A DNA stretch of 64,000 bases from Bicyclus anynana (taxonomy: Eukaryota; Arthropoda; Insecta; Lepidoptera; Nymphalidae). The notes below the pieces were generated by a model. That model was given only the letters and a program-made list of their open reading frames with translations. It did not search any database and was not told the DNA's origin. Positions 52,401 to 60,202 of this stretch are shown here, in pieces. The stretch's first letter is position 1; each line of letters starts with the position of its first letter. A program made the position numbers and the translations under genes. The DNA is taken from NCBI RefSeq assembly GCF_947172395.1, contig NC_069086.1, positions 10,634,501-10,698,500 of the forward strand, written 5' to 3'.

Positions 52401-54966
52401 TTATATTTACAAACATCAAAAATATATGTGCAAATATTATTACACTTTTGATAACTTTGACCTTTTGCCAATTGATTGGTAAATGTGTCATCGATAAAAG
52501 GAAAACCCAAGTTTGCTTATCATACAGAACACAGACTGGCTTTTATAAAGACCTCGAAAATGTTACAGAGAGCCCATTAAGCTAATTATCACCCCATAAT
52601 ATGTTAGTGCTATTATGTAACTGCCTAATAGATCCAATGGTTAGCTTGTGTAACTTCTGATCACAAGGTCTTGGATTCGTGTCCTTGGTCAAGCATACTA
52701 TGCTTTTTTTGTTGAAATATTTAGCCTGGAGTTGAGAAGCTGGTGCTGTCAGTACAGTAACTAACTGTCTAGCTCTTCTCAGAGATCACACTAATCACGT
52801 GACATGTCTACAGGAAAGTCTCCTCGGCAGTTTAGTCACCTAAACACCTTTGAAACAGAACTTACTAATAGCACTTTTATTGTACGCCACGATTTTGAAA
52901 ACAATCAAAATGTAGTGAGTTGATTATGCCAACTTTCATACAAAACAATTTAAACGTCTTTATATTTGTGACGTAACTCTTACCTTAAAATAGAGGGCGT
53001 TAACAAGCACAAGCCTTGTGTCCTGGTTGAGACAGTCTGATGAGATGAGCTCCTTAATTTTTTTGTTGGTTTTGCTCTCAACCTGTATGAAAAAACAATT
53101 TTTAAAGAATATGCTTCAGAAAACATTATGTTATTATTATTGTGTATTAACAATTCATTTTAATTAAACAAAATTTTTTGGCAATGTTTCTTTTGTGCAT
53201 GTATTGTAACAAACAGCCTGCAAACCCGCATTGTTACAGCTTGGAGGGTCTAAGCTCCATATTCCCTCTCCTGTAAGGACCCCCTTCCTTACCAAGACCA
53301 GCCTGGCTTTGTAGGGAACCATTTAATTAGTCTGATAGATGATGATGACTCGTAACAAATATACTCAGAGGCACAATTATTCGCCCACTTTAATATACTC
53401 GCGTCATATTAAAGTGACTCTTGAGTATATAAATAAAATTAACAATTACAATACACAGACTAAGACCAAATAATATAAAATACAAGCTGTCTTTTTGCTT
53501 TATATCAATATTCTGGAATAAATATTAAACAGTCTATTGAAAAATTAGACTAAAAATGTCTCAATCAAGCTTTAGCTTAGGATGCACATAAATCAGTATA
53601 AAAGGCAGGAGTCATTAGTAAAAACTCATATCAATTTGTAGGACATATGTCAGTATATAAATGAATATATATTTATAAACTCACCCATTGGTTGATAGTA
53701 TTAGCTGCAGCAGCACCATCATCAAAATTAACTTTCTCAAGGCCAGCGTCAAACACTTTGACAGCGTCAACCTTTAGCTCCTCATTTAAGTCATAGCCAC
53801 CATCTTTGATATACACTTTATTAGCAATGTCCAAGGTTATGCCCTTCACTGATTTCAGTTTTTGAGATACAGATGAAAATCCAGATCGAATCTAAAAAAA
53901 ATAACTAAATGATAAAATACAATAAACGAAGAAGACAAAAAAACTAAAACTGGTTTGTCAGTAAATACAAGTAATTTTGTAACAGTTTTATTATATATCT
54001 ATACTAATATTATAAAGATGAAGAGTTCGTTTGTTTGCTTGAACACACTAATCTCAGGAACTACTGCTCCGATTTGAAAAATTCATTCAGTGTTAGATAG
54101 CCTATATTATCGAGGAAGGAAGATTACTTATTTATTATCTCTGTATTCCTACAGAGATACTACGCGGGTGAAACCGCACGACGTCAGCTAACTAATAATA
54201 AGACTAGCAGATACCCCAGTTTCACCCAGGTAGTCCTCCTTCCTGTGGGAGTCTGGGGATAAAAATATAGGCTATGAAATTCACTGATAATGTAGCTTAA
54301 TGGTGAAAGAATTTTTTAAATTGCTTTAAATGTGATATTACTTTGGATAAATAATAAATTACACTTAAATTAATTTTACTTACATTTATTTTAAATACTA
54401 TTATTAATTTTAAAATAACCAGCTTTTAATTTTACCAATTTTTTAGTTTAACTGTTAATCAAAATTTCTAATAAAAATATACTTACAGCTTCATCACTAG
54501 GAATGCCAAGGCTGGTGAGCAGCTCAGAATGGGCTTGTCCCTCAGTTCCCAAAGCCACTAGAGCCAGAACAAATTCTGCTGATAGAGGCGAAGACACCAC
54601 ATTCTTGGTCTTGTCCAATTCCTACAAACAAGTATGAGTGTACAGAGCAGTTCCTAGAAATTACTGAGTCATTAAAATTAGTAAAACAAAATTGGTACTT
54701 TAGACAACTTCAAAAACAAACAGATACCTATTATATTATCAGTTTTTAAAATAACTGTAATAGAATGCTTATTTGCATATCATGAACTGAAATTACAAAC
54801 TCCTCAGTTTTGGAGGTCATTTAAAAATAAGGAAAAAATATTTGAGTCATGAAAGCCTTGAAGCCATTGATTACACACCACCTTTAGCAAACAATTAAAT
54901 GGAACTTACATTACAGAATTTGGCCGAAAACTGGGCAATGGACGAAGAGAGAGCTTTAGCATCCAT
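35563..54966 (-). CDS. Intracellular-type inhibitory serpin with alternative reactive-loop exons
   Basis: Serpins trap serine proteases by cleavage and insertion of a reactive-centre loop. The constant exons (minus strand) are 54966-54910, 54621-54487, 53891-53685, 53082-52984, 50227-50087, 47280-47071 and 45068-44924, all GT/AG with matching phases. Each then joins one of several last exons to give about 372-377 residues, the usual serpin size. The product starts MDAKALSSSIAQFSAKFCN with no signal peptide, like intracellular lepidopteran serpins. Core motifs include NVVSSPLSAEFVLALVALG, VNALYFKGQW, ASMLILLPNE and a canonical inhibitory hinge EVNEEGAEAAAAT (P17-P8). The constant part stops exactly after P8, with phase 1, so every alternative exon supplies P7 through the C-terminus. 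This is the same architecture as Manduca serpin-1. Individual last exons are listed separately. The gene spans about 19.5 kb and hosts an RTE fragment, SINEs and MITEs in its introns. Confidence 0.92.
36248..36405. repeat. MITE with TATTCTGTA ends in a serpin intron
   Basis: The ends AACTATTCTGTACCTAATG and the reverse complement of CATCGTTACAGAATAGTGCT are inverted. The core (GTGAGTTTCGAATATCTCTG...GCAACTCAC) is itself an inverted repeat containing CTGTCTAACACGATGAT. Pieces of the same family are at 9205-9280 and about 36720-36800. Confidence 0.55.
37501..37625 (-). CDS. Serpin alternative last exon F, P1 Arg
   Basis: The acceptor GTGCGTGCAG|GC follows a GT-rich tract, and the exon ends at TAA (37501). 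It encodes GMVMMMR|CARPPPLRFSADR, then PFLYALLDGETELFIGAYRAP. The hinge count gives P1 Arg and P1' Cys, so trypsin-like proteases are the predicted targets. It is much more GC-rich than the other variant exons and its C-terminal strand differs most in sequence, so it is an old, separately evolving copy. Confidence 0.8.
37626..38110. repeat. GC-rich intronic tract with repeated modules
   Basis: This is a GC-rich island inside the serpin variant region. The module ACCAGCGGCAACG...ACGAGCCCGCCATGACGCAC near 37675-37795 recurs in altered form at about 38086-38125 (CGACTAGTGGCTACGAGTCC ACCATGACACACGACAG). Long open frames cross it on both strands, but their composition is that of a GC-rich repeat, and no frame has family motifs. 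Confidence 0.4.
38111..39682. other. Serpin variant-region intron without recognised content
   Basis: No extra reactive-loop exon was found here: I looked for the DRPF-like codons that mark the others. Open frames at 38868-39219 on the plus strand have no family resemblance. Confidence 0.4.
39683..39823. repeat. Inverted-repeat MITE, CTTCAAAGTAAA family, copy 2
   Basis: The arms CTTCAAAGTAAAC and TTTACTTTGAAGAAAA are inverted, with TTTATAAAAATAGATTATGA at one end and TTTTTTTAAATATATGGCC at the other. It aligns with 7885-8028. Confidence 0.6.
40419..40458. repeat. (GT)20 microsatellite just after exon D stop
   Basis: An uninterrupted GT repeat of 20 units. On the serpin strand it is (CA)n and begins 13 nt downstream of the exon D stop codon. 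Confidence 0.95.
40472..40605 (-). CDS. Serpin alternative last exon D, P1 Tyr
   Basis: The acceptor is TTTGTTTCAG|GA. The exon encodes GMMFQEY|CAMIDEPPVPRF, then IADRPFFATIVTDDTIHF and VTYRGK. P1 Tyr and P1' Cys by hinge count predict chymotrypsin-like targets. The stop TAA lies inside AAAATAAAATT, a possible polyadenylation hexamer. Confidence 0.87.
40681..40716. repeat. AT-rich microsatellite
   Basis: A run of ATATAT (about 36 bp) between variant exons D and C. Confidence 0.85.
40752..40885 (-). pseudogene. Serpin variant exon C, reading frame intact but acceptor AG lost
   Basis: The frame encodes MLFVAC|CAMIDEPPVPRF and a complete C-terminal end (FAATYRGK). By alignment with its sisters P1 is Cys and P1' Cys. 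Where the others have TTTGTTTCAG|GAATG, this copy has TTTGTTACAAAAATG, so the acceptor AG is AA. The exon cannot be used at the normal site. A CAG 15 nt upstream (TTGTCAG|AAACTTTTG) keeps the frame and would insert five residues into the loop. It is either a dying exon or one with a longer loop. Confidence 0.7.
41015..41054. repeat. Perfect 18-bp hairpin in the serpin variant region
   Basis: AAACGATCGTGTCGGCCT and its exact reverse complement are separated by the 4-nt loop ATTA, preceded by a CGAACGAAACGAACGAAACG mini-repeat. It lies between exon C and the truncated exon E. Confidence 0.9.
41365..41435 (-). pseudogene. Serpin variant exon E, truncated remnant
   Basis: Only the C-terminal part survives (RPFFAAIVTDDTIHFAATY, then CGK and stop). 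The reactive loop, acceptor and polypyrimidine tract are gone. The break falls at CCGGT, joined to the intronic sequence that follows TCCGGTAC in the sister copies, so it is a deletion between short direct repeats. Confidence 0.9.
41664..41797 (-). CDS. Serpin alternative last exon B, P1 Cys
   Basis: The acceptor is TTTGTTTCAG|GA. The exon encodes GMMVVGC|CAILDEPPVPRF, then IADRPFFAAIVTDDTIHF and AATYRGK. By hinge count P1 and P1' are both Cys. The target class is not predictable. The stop codon lies within AAAATAAAATT. Confidence 0.87.
42399..42538 (-). CDS. Serpin alternative last exon A (nearest), P1 Cys
   Basis: The acceptor is TTTGTTTCAG|GA. The exon encodes GMMFMLC|SAMINEPPVPRF, then IADRPFFAAIVTDDTIHF and AATYRGIEA, two residues longer than its sisters. 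P1 is Cys and P1' Ser by count; Leu at P2 may matter if the bond is shifted by one. It lies 2.4 kb downstream of the last constant exon. Unlike B, C, D and E its stop codon is not within an AATAAA. Confidence 0.87.
42772..42933 (+). CDS. Orphan terminal coding exon on the plus strand
   Basis: An AG acceptor after a C/T-rich stretch (GTACCCCGCAG) opens a 53-codon frame ending in TAA. It encodes FYSDPVSVEISELNVANISY, then LQVKVPSKRSSRFPFLIVPD and RKTNGSFYVTPSK. The frame has no in-frame ATG, composition looks coding, and an AATAAA occurs about 85 bp after the stop. I did not find upstream exons or recognise the family. It lies in the large intron before the serpin variant exons, on the opposite strand. 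It may be the last exon of a nested gene or a chance frame. Confidence 0.35.
   Translation, partial: FYSDPVSVEISELNVANISYLQVKVPSKRSSRFPFLIVPDRKTNGSFYVTPSK
42934..44697. other. Serpin intron 7, no gene found
   Basis: Apart from the SINE fragment at 43585-43668 this interval shows only AT-rich intronic sequence. Confidence 0.4.
43585..43668 (+). mobile_element. SINE body fragment (diverged)
   Basis: CTGGTCTGGTGGTAGGCATC, GGCCATGGCTACT and CTACCGGCAAAAACATACCG match the body of the SINE at 45658-45953 and 62641-62948 in the opposite orientation. The head and tail are missing. Confidence 0.6.
44698..44738. repeat. Perfect 19-bp hairpin near the serpin exon 7 donor
   Basis: AAAAAAAATATTGAGATTT and its exact reverse complement are separated by TAC. 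It lies about 185 nt downstream of the last constant serpin exon, inside the intron whose splicing chooses among the variant exons. Confidence 0.9.
45463..45612 (+). mobile_element. SINE fragment, plus orientation
   Basis: AGATCATGAGGTCCTGGTTTC GAG is a decayed box B region, followed by GGCCTGGAGTTGGGAAGTTA and CCAGAGTCCTCGGAAAGCAC. It is the same family as 26855-26985 (minus) and 52620-52800 (plus). Confidence 0.6.
45658..45953 (-). mobile_element. tRNA-derived SINE, nearly full length
   Basis: On the minus strand the head reads GGCCTCCGTGGCGTAGTGGT (box A) and CACGGTTCGATCCCCGGC (box B). The body and a 3' end with AAGTTAGCCCGCTTCCATCT and CATCATCACTTAC follow. A second copy at 62641-62948 matches throughout. 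It inserted in serpin intron 6. Confidence 0.85.
46628..46803. repeat. MITE with GGCAACTTCG ends, copy 3
   Basis: Left end TTGGCAACTTCGTTCGTAAC, right end GAGTGTTATCAACGAACTTG CC. The interior shares GCACGATTTCACACCCACGC and the C-rich block with the copies at 15592 and 22379. Confidence 0.75.
47503..47550. repeat. Hairpin TTAACACGTTAAGCGCCA in a serpin intron
   Basis: Arms of 18 bp (TTAACACGTTAAGCGCCA and TGGCGTTTAACGTGTTAA) pair with one G-T-type mismatch around a 12-nt loop. Confidence 0.85.
47761..47925 (-). repeat. Dispersed repeat, inverted partner of 17641-17770
   Basis: The minus strand contains CTGCATTCTGTAAAGTTACA, CGTTGTTAGTGACATT, GCATCCCATAGAAATAAAGT and ACTTGTAGTAGGC, in the same order as at 17.7 kb. 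Confidence 0.55.
48697..48768 (-). mobile_element. SINE body fragment (diverged)
   Basis: GACGGTAGGGTGTTACCAAG, GACCGAAGCCTTCACCA and AGACCTGAGCCAATTTAGAA match the body of the SINE at 62641-62948. Confidence 0.55.
48955..49062 (+). repeat. Helitron-like repeat, 3' portion
   Basis: TATTTTATCCCCGTGTTTCC, GGAACCACGCGGGTGAATCT and CGGCGTCTGTTAG match the 3' half of the family seen complete at 61562-61753. Confidence 0.5.
50606..51932 (+). mobile_element. 5'-truncated RTE-type LINE, reverse transcriptase with one premature stop
   Basis: The insertion carries the reverse transcriptase and C-terminal part of ORF2: KNYRPISLLSHVYKLFSR, EQAGFRKGFSTIDHIH, FVDYEKAFDSV, GVRQGDVISPKLF, the catalytic FADD in LRFADDVVIM, and the C-terminal KWQWAGHIVRRADGRWGP and RPPTRWTDDIKR. 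A TGA at 50837-50839 breaks the frame between the two halves; otherwise it is continuous to the TGA at 51911-51913. It ends in a GATGAT tail. ATGTGGCATT at 50596-50605 and 51933-51942 is the target duplication. The endonuclease domain is missing. It lies in serpin intron 4 and belongs to a different RTE family from the full-length LINE at 28 kb. Confidence 0.92.
52098..52204. repeat. Short inverted-repeat element
   Basis: CATGGGTACAGTGACAGTT and the inverse AACTGTCATGTACCCACAT form ends about 105 bp apart. It may be a small MITE in serpin intron 4. Confidence 0.4.
52620..52800 (+). mobile_element. tRNA-derived SINE, 3'-incomplete
   Basis: The head has a box A-like TAGATCCAATGGTTAGCTTG and a decayed box B TCTTGGATTCGTGTCC. 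The body AGCCTGGAGTTGAGAAGCTG matches 45463-45612. It is a SINE rather than a tRNA gene: the fold is poor and the body continues. Confidence 0.6.
53215..53345 (+). mobile_element. SINE/LINE 3' end with GATGAT tail
   Basis: AACCCGCATTGTTACAGCTT and TCTAAGCTCCATATTCCCTC followed by a TGATAGATGATGATGA tail resemble the common lepidopteran SINE 3' end. The head is missing. Confidence 0.45.
53998..54191 (+). repeat. Helitron-like dispersed repeat
   Basis: It starts with TCTATACTAATATTATAAAG after an A and ends near GACGTCAGCTAAC. Internal blocks CTAATCTCAGGAACTACTG and CCGATTTGAAAAATTC are shared with 34421-34585 and 61562-61753. It lies in serpin intron 2. Confidence 0.6.
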
Positions 54967-55094
54967 ATTTGATTTTACTGTCTGAACTGCCGCGAAAACT
55001 ACAGCTGAAAGAAATTTTGACTTTGTGGAAAACTCGAAAATTTAGTATTAATATACTAACACTGGGCGTGTCAGACGCGTACAACTGCTACTGC

Positions 55095-55145
55095 CTTGCC
55101 GGAGCGAATGATGTCATGCTAGGTGGCAGCCGACCTTTTATAGAA
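55095..55145 (-). promoter_or_regulatory. TATA-box promoter of the alternatively spliced serpin
   Basis: The minus strand reads CATTCTATAAAAGGTCGGCT, with TATAAAA at 55142-55136. A start about 30 bp downstream would give a leader of roughly 145 nt before the ATG at 54966. The context supports translation from that ATG without a signal peptide. A CTTTCAG just upstream of the ATG could alternatively be a splice acceptor for an unseen first exon. Confidence 0.55.
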
Positions 55146-55769
55146 TGCGTAGAACACAACATAAACACAAGAAAACCGGCGTACATCTACATACGTTAAC
55201 AATTGAATGTAATAGAAAATTAATAATTACAAATGCACAACGAAGCGCGGATCCACATCGATGGATGATTCTTGATAACGAAAATAGATAACAATAGTTA
55301 CTTTAAAACTAGATAAATGTGTGATTAATATTCGTATCGTGGGCAACAATGTTTGATTCCCACTATCACTGACCAATCCAACATAAACTTCTTTTGAACA
55401 ATTTTACAAGTTTTGATTTTAGTATTGTATATCACTTGAAAATTTTATTCACCTTACTTGGTTTGATAAATTACGTCAATTCAATCAGAAATATAAAATT
55501 TAAATTTAAATTGAGTAGCAGACACGCAGCCGTTTTGACAAAACAAAATAGATGACATTGTCAGTTGTCATTTGTCAGTGTCACTGTCAGTCACGAAGTA
55601 GGAGTCAAAGATTACAATGTATTATTGGAAATAGGTAGGCAACTCTAACTTTTTTCGGAACGCTTGTGATAGCGCCATCTAGTGACTAGCTACGGTATTT
55701 TTAGTATAGTATCCATTATGTTATAAAAATGATAATGCATATTTTTTGTAAAGGAGAGATTTTTGATTT
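55146..55769. other. Upstream flank of the serpin gene
   Basis: Non-coding. A GCGCCATCTAGTGACTAGC block at 55672-55690 reads as a CTCF-like site on the minus strand. TGTCA/TGACA repeats lie at 55555-55600. Confidence 0.4.
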
Positions 55770-55935
55770 TGTAATAGTTGAAGAAACCAATTGAGAAAAA
55801 CAAAAAAAAGACAAAAAGTTTTCCATTGTGACCCCCAGGCTCGAACTCAGGATTATTCGATCGTACCTTTGTTATGCACCACTAGGCCAAATAACTATAT
55901 GGAACATCGTTGAAATTAATGTACGATTACTGTCT
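55770..55935 (-). mobile_element. tRNA-like SINE or LINE-leader copy
   Basis: On the minus strand, TTTGGCCTAGTGGTGCATAA (box A-like) and CCTGAGTTCGAGCCTGGGGG (box B-like) are followed by AATGGAAAACTTTTTGTCTT and a T-rich run. The order and flanks (including AACATCGTTGAAATTAATG before the head) match the 5' UTR of the full-length LINE at about 31965-32100. It may be a SINE or a piece of a related LINE leader. Confidence 0.6.
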
Positions 55936-57451
55936 TTCTTTAATAATCCCTTTGCTTCAGAAATACAAACACATTCTTCCTATTACGCTTCAAAATTAAA
56001 AGGATAAATAATTTTCTTTTTTTGGTTTTTTTTACATACTTACAGGGTTTAAATCTCTTAAAACATTATAATACATACCATAAGTAATTGAATTCACTAT
56101 CCTGGAATCTTAAATCTAGGATGTAGATGGCGCTGCTTCATAAAGATTTCACGTTCTTCTAAGTTGCCATGGCATGGTAGGAGTTGATTCATGATTGGTT
56201 GCTCTATGGCTGCAATCACAGATTAAAAATAACGTAAAACGTTTATTTGCTATAATTGATGTCCACTAATAGACAGATACATATAAAAATCTACATACCC
56301 GTAATATACATATAATGTTGTTGGTGCCTTCTGAAAATTTCAAGTACACGTTTTTTGGAATCTTTCAACAAGAAAGGATGACACTCCTTCCGAACACGAA
56401 GCGTGGGAAGGTAGTAGTACTTCCTTGATGTAATTACGTTTAGGGATATTTTTCTTTTCATTTTTGAACATTGCCCAAAATGATCGGTCGGATCGTTTTT
56501 TTTTCTCAATAGGGATTATTACGTTTGCCAAAATATTTATATTGTCTTTTTGGAATTTTTGACTTACCTATTTGTTAACTCATGGTCTTTTAACTAAGCG
56601 TTGCATAACTGTCAATAACTAAATGGTCAGCTATATTTAGCTTGTTATACGTTGCGGTCAGTGCTTTGACTTTTCGTAGTTTTGTGATTTCACTAAATAC
56701 CACTGTTTAATAAATAACATTATTAATAAATTAGCAGGCCAATTCAATTAGATGGCTAAGACATAGACATTTATTACTTAGCTACGGGGTAGAAGAATCA
56801 CTATTCGGCGTAGAAGTAGACTCTACGGACCAGCATTCATTAGCTACACTAGCCACAAAGAATTGACAAACAGTTTGAATATATCCATACACAAATATAT
56901 AAAATTGAAGTGTCTCTTTGTAATTTTAAATTAAAAGCTTTTCACTAAATGGTAAACTAAATTTTCAATGTACTTACTAAATTTTTACTCAAATATTATA
57001 ATTCTGGTCTGTCTGTCTGTTCTGGCGCTAATGGCTGAAAAGGGTTAACTGATCCCATTTAACATAGGCAAAGTATCCGCGTATTCACAGGACTAAAAAC
57101 TATACCTACTCTTAGTTCGAAATTTTCATTTTCTTACTTCCAGGTTTCTACTTCGTTATCTATCGATTCGTGGAGCCTTGTGGACCACTTCAAGTTTTGT
57201 CACGTATATATAACGATTCGTACAACTAAAAAGCATCTAAAACAGTACCTGCTTTTTAGTCTTTCAGCAGACTGAAAAAAACAAAGAATATGATAAACTT
57301 GTCAAAGTTTGACAATGAATGACAAACTACTAAAAAAATGAAATGAAAAGTTGAATTTTATAAAAAAAGCAAAATTAAAAATCAAATTAAAATAAAATTC
57401 GAAGTGCAATGTTTAAAAAATAAATAAACATTTATTTTCAAAATAACTAAT
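55936..57451. other. Intergenic DNA upstream of the COX6A-like gene
   Basis: No gene is supported. Small open frames at 56291-56531 (minus) lack family features. A TGTAGATGGCGCTG motif lies at 56122-56135. Confidence 0.4.
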
Positions 57452-57883
57452 ATGCTCAACAGTTCACGCAGGTATGGATTAGCAAGACACAACTGTATTA
57501 GATTATACAGTCTTTGCTATCCACCCCGCAAGCCCCCTTGCTGTTACCCAGGCACGCCGGGCTCCTCATGCCCGGTGACGCCACCTGCAACGTGCCGTCA
57601 CTCCAAGATCCCTCCCAATCCGTGCTGCCCACATTTCGAGAAACCCAATCCAAAACGGTATAAGTATATCTCGCTTTTCGTTTGTTTACCGCTCATCATA
57701 ATACAAGCCGCCCTTATCTCGGGATGTCATCCGCCGCATAAGACAGAATGTCGCGATTACGAGTATATGCGCATACGCACAAAAAAATATCCGTGGGGCG
57801 ACGGGCAGAGAACCCTCTTTCATAACGACGACGTGAACTTCCTACCGGGCGAATGCGTGCCGCCTCCGCTGGATTGTGATTGA
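57452..57883 (+). CDS. Cytochrome c oxidase subunit 6A-like protein, intronless divergent paralogue
   Basis: COX6A is a small single-pass nuclear-encoded subunit of mitochondrial complex IV. The 143-residue product has one membrane segment at about residues 71-90 (KYISLFVCLPLIIIQAALIS). It then has the family's hallmark C-terminal block: EYMRIRTKKYPWGDGQRTLF at about 104-123, with HNDDVN following. The N-terminal 65 residues are unusual, being rich in Cys and Pro (PPCCYPGTPGSSCPVTPP and similar), and the C-terminus has a CVPPPLDCD tail. The conserved part is recognisable but diverged, there are no introns, and the frame is intact. It is probably a retroposed paralogue; insects often express such copies in testis, but that is inference. 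The basic start (SSRRYGLARHNC) could be a mitochondrial presequence. Confidence 0.8.
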   Translation: MLNSSRRYGLARHNCIRLYSLCYPPRKPPCCYPGTPGSSCPVTPPATCRHSKIPPNPCCPHFEKPNPKRYKYISLFVCLPLIIIQAALISGCHPPHKTECRDYEYMRIRTKKYPWGDGQRTLFHNDDVNFLPGECVPPPLDCD

Positions 57884-58316
57884 AACTTGCTCATTGACGG
57901 ACTTCTGTTCTCGATTGAATAACGAAAGAGATAATTTACGTTCACAGGCAATACAACTTATATGTACTCTACTCCAATGTATAACTACCTTAAATCCCTA
58001 CAGATGATGATTTCGTAGAAATGTTTCGTTTACCGTTGCGAGAATAATATAAATAGAACGCTTGGGTCTGCCGTCTGCGAGGGACCGATGCGCACGCATC
58101 GGAACGAGAAAGGGCGTACGTATCGTCGGCGGCGGCGCGCTGATGTTGGCTCGGGCGAGCGATCAATAGTCACGCTGACGTCAGTGTGATGCCGCGCCAT
58201 TGGCCCGCCCGGCATTATCAAATAAACCTCCGGGGCGAGTGGCGCCTACGTCGCGCCGCGGCACAGCACCGCAGCACGCGGCGGGCCCGCGCACCGCTCG
58301 CGGCTCGCCGCGCGAC
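57884..58316 (+). promoter_or_regulatory. GC-rich 5' region of Rim
   Basis: From about 58040 the sequence turns strongly GC- and CpG-rich (for example CGTCGGCGGCGGCGCGCTGA) up to the Rim start codon. It contains upstream open frames but no recognisable protein. It is likely to be a promoter or 5' UTR. Confidence 0.45.
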
Positions 58317-58426
58317 ATGGACGACATGCCGGACCTGTCGCACCTCACGCCGGAGGAGCGCGCCATCATCGAGGGCGTCATAATGCGCCAGCGACAAGAG
58401 GAGCAGCGAGAGCACGAGATTATGAG
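58317..58426 (+). CDS. Rim: Rim (Rab3-interacting molecule), first coding exon
   Basis: Rim is an active-zone scaffold that binds Rab3, Unc13 and calcium channels and primes vesicles for release. The exon encodes MDDMPDLSHLTPEERAIIEG, then VIMRQRQEEQREHEIM and the first two bases of the next codon. This is the start of the Rab3-binding helix that precedes the FYVE-type zinc finger in insect Rim proteins. The donor is ATGAG|GTGTGC, phase 2. The remainder of the protein (zinc finger, PDZ, C2 domains) must lie beyond the right edge; the first intron is more than 5.5 kb. The ATG at 58317 starts the conserved sequence, although the frame is open upstream from an earlier in-frame methionine at about 58200 in the GC-rich leader, which lacks conservation. 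Confidence 0.8.
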
Positions 58427-60103
58427 GTGTGCCCCGACCCTCCCTCCGCGCCTCCGCCACCCGGTGGTGGCGGACTCCCACCCGCTCCATCCTCGCTCGC
58501 CATCTTTCTCTAATGCACCATATGTGACAATGTTGTGAATGTGCTTTTATTATAATATTACCCGATGCATTTGAAACGATCTTAAAACGGTCTATCGGTC
58601 GTAACATTTGTAATTACATACAACCCGGAAAATAACAGTGCAGTTTGTTAATTTCAGAATATTTATAACCCTATGTAATATCGACGTAAATTCAGTGTCA
58701 CATCTGCGCGAAAGCCGTGATTACGTATGTATAAAATAGACGAGATTGACACAGAATAACTATTATTGAGACACTGTTTTAATGAAACTTCCCATAAATA
58801 CTGTTAATAATAAAAACGAAAAGAGAGACCTTTTCTTTTTCTTTTTTACTCTATTAGGAATAAATTGTAATTGGAAGCAGTGTTGTAGAGAGTATTTATT
58901 CGTATCTATACAATGTACATAATTAGATTACAAAATCATTTGACCTATAATAATATCATATAATACAGATCTCCTTCATGACTCAAAAATTAAAATCATA
59001 GAATAGTTTTTTTAATATTAAGTACTTTTTTTGTTACCAAGACTTTTGGTTTTCGTACTCATTACCACCCGGAGTCTGTATGTATGAAGTCTATATTACT
59101 TGGCGCGGAACATTTGCACTAGCTTCTACTTAGTTATTGACGTTAAGTAGACGCTTCGCTTGCGGGAGCGTGGATGCAGTAAGATATTTTAGTGACCTAC
59201 TTTCAGACCTGCATAACACTGTACCTACTAAATTTGCAAGGCTTGTGGCCGCTTTGTATTCACATTTATTGAAACCGCCCGCATTTTAGCAGAGTAATTA
59301 CATTTTTTTTATAGTATTGTACTCTCTTGTATAAAGTATTGTGCTCTCTGCAAATTTACAGAAGCATAAATATTATTTAACCATGTTACTAAATAAATAA
59401 TTTCGAAATTCATACTGACAAAAAGATATTAGAGAATAAATCAAAATCAAATGTTCTTCTCTCAGTAAGTCTACTCGTTTACGTCTAACACTATTCAACG
59501 GATTTTCATCCAGTTTTTACAAATATATTAAGTGTAGTTCGGTGACATTAAGAGCTTACTTAAATAATTTCCCATGAGGAAAATTCTCTTTAGAAAGATA
59601 ATTGTTATTAACACAAAGCCCGGGTAAACTTCTTATCTTCTTTTCTAAGCCATCATTCGCACGAGAGCTGTATTAACGGACTTTAAAAAAGCGTTCAAAT
59701 ACAACAAATGCATTCCCAAGTATATATTCAGACGACAGCGTTTTTAAAACACATCGCTTTTTATCGAGTAGTGGTGCATTTTCAATTTAGGATGTTGGAA
59801 AAAGAGCTTCATTCAACTTCATACTGTACGCTACGCCCGCCAACGCTGGGTTTTAACGCATCGCTTTTTTGACTCTCGTGCGAATGAAGCCTAAATTTAT
59901 TTGATTGAAACTTTCACAAAAACATTCTCAAACTTTTTAAAAAGTATAAATATCGTGTTTTTTGATGAAAATATTTAAGAATTCGTTTAAGCTTGCCAAT
60001 AAAGGCTTTTCGTAAGACTGCACGTACACGGTGGACCGCCGTTCCTTGCATACCTACCTGTTTTAGATTTGAAGCATTCTGTTATTTCCACCATCCATTA
60101 TTA
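58427..60103. other. Rim intron 1, AT-rich
   Basis: No exon or mobile element was recognised here. An AACGGACTTTAAAAAAGCG motif at about 59676 only superficially resembles the lepidopteran AACCGACTT repeat. Confidence 0.4.
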
Positions 60104-60202
60104 TTTTGTTTAACTTTGATTGTTAAAGTTAAACAAAACAACACAAATCAACTTTCGTAGCAGGTAGCTACGAAGATTCGTAGCTACCTGCTACGAAAGT
60201 TG
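60104..60202. repeat. Two adjacent perfect hairpins in Rim intron 1
   Basis: Hairpin 1 (60104-60138) has 14-bp perfect arms TTTTGTTTAACTTT / AAAGTTAAACAAAA and a 7-nt loop. Hairpin 2 (60149-60202) has 26-bp perfect arms starting CAACTTTCGTAGCAGGTAGC with only 2 nt between them. The arms also contain GTAGCTAC palindromes. Confidence 0.9.

Noticed and set aside
57990..58316. Long frames on both strands upstream of Rim
   Set aside because: They reflect GC-rich composition; conservation starts only at MDDMPDLSHL.
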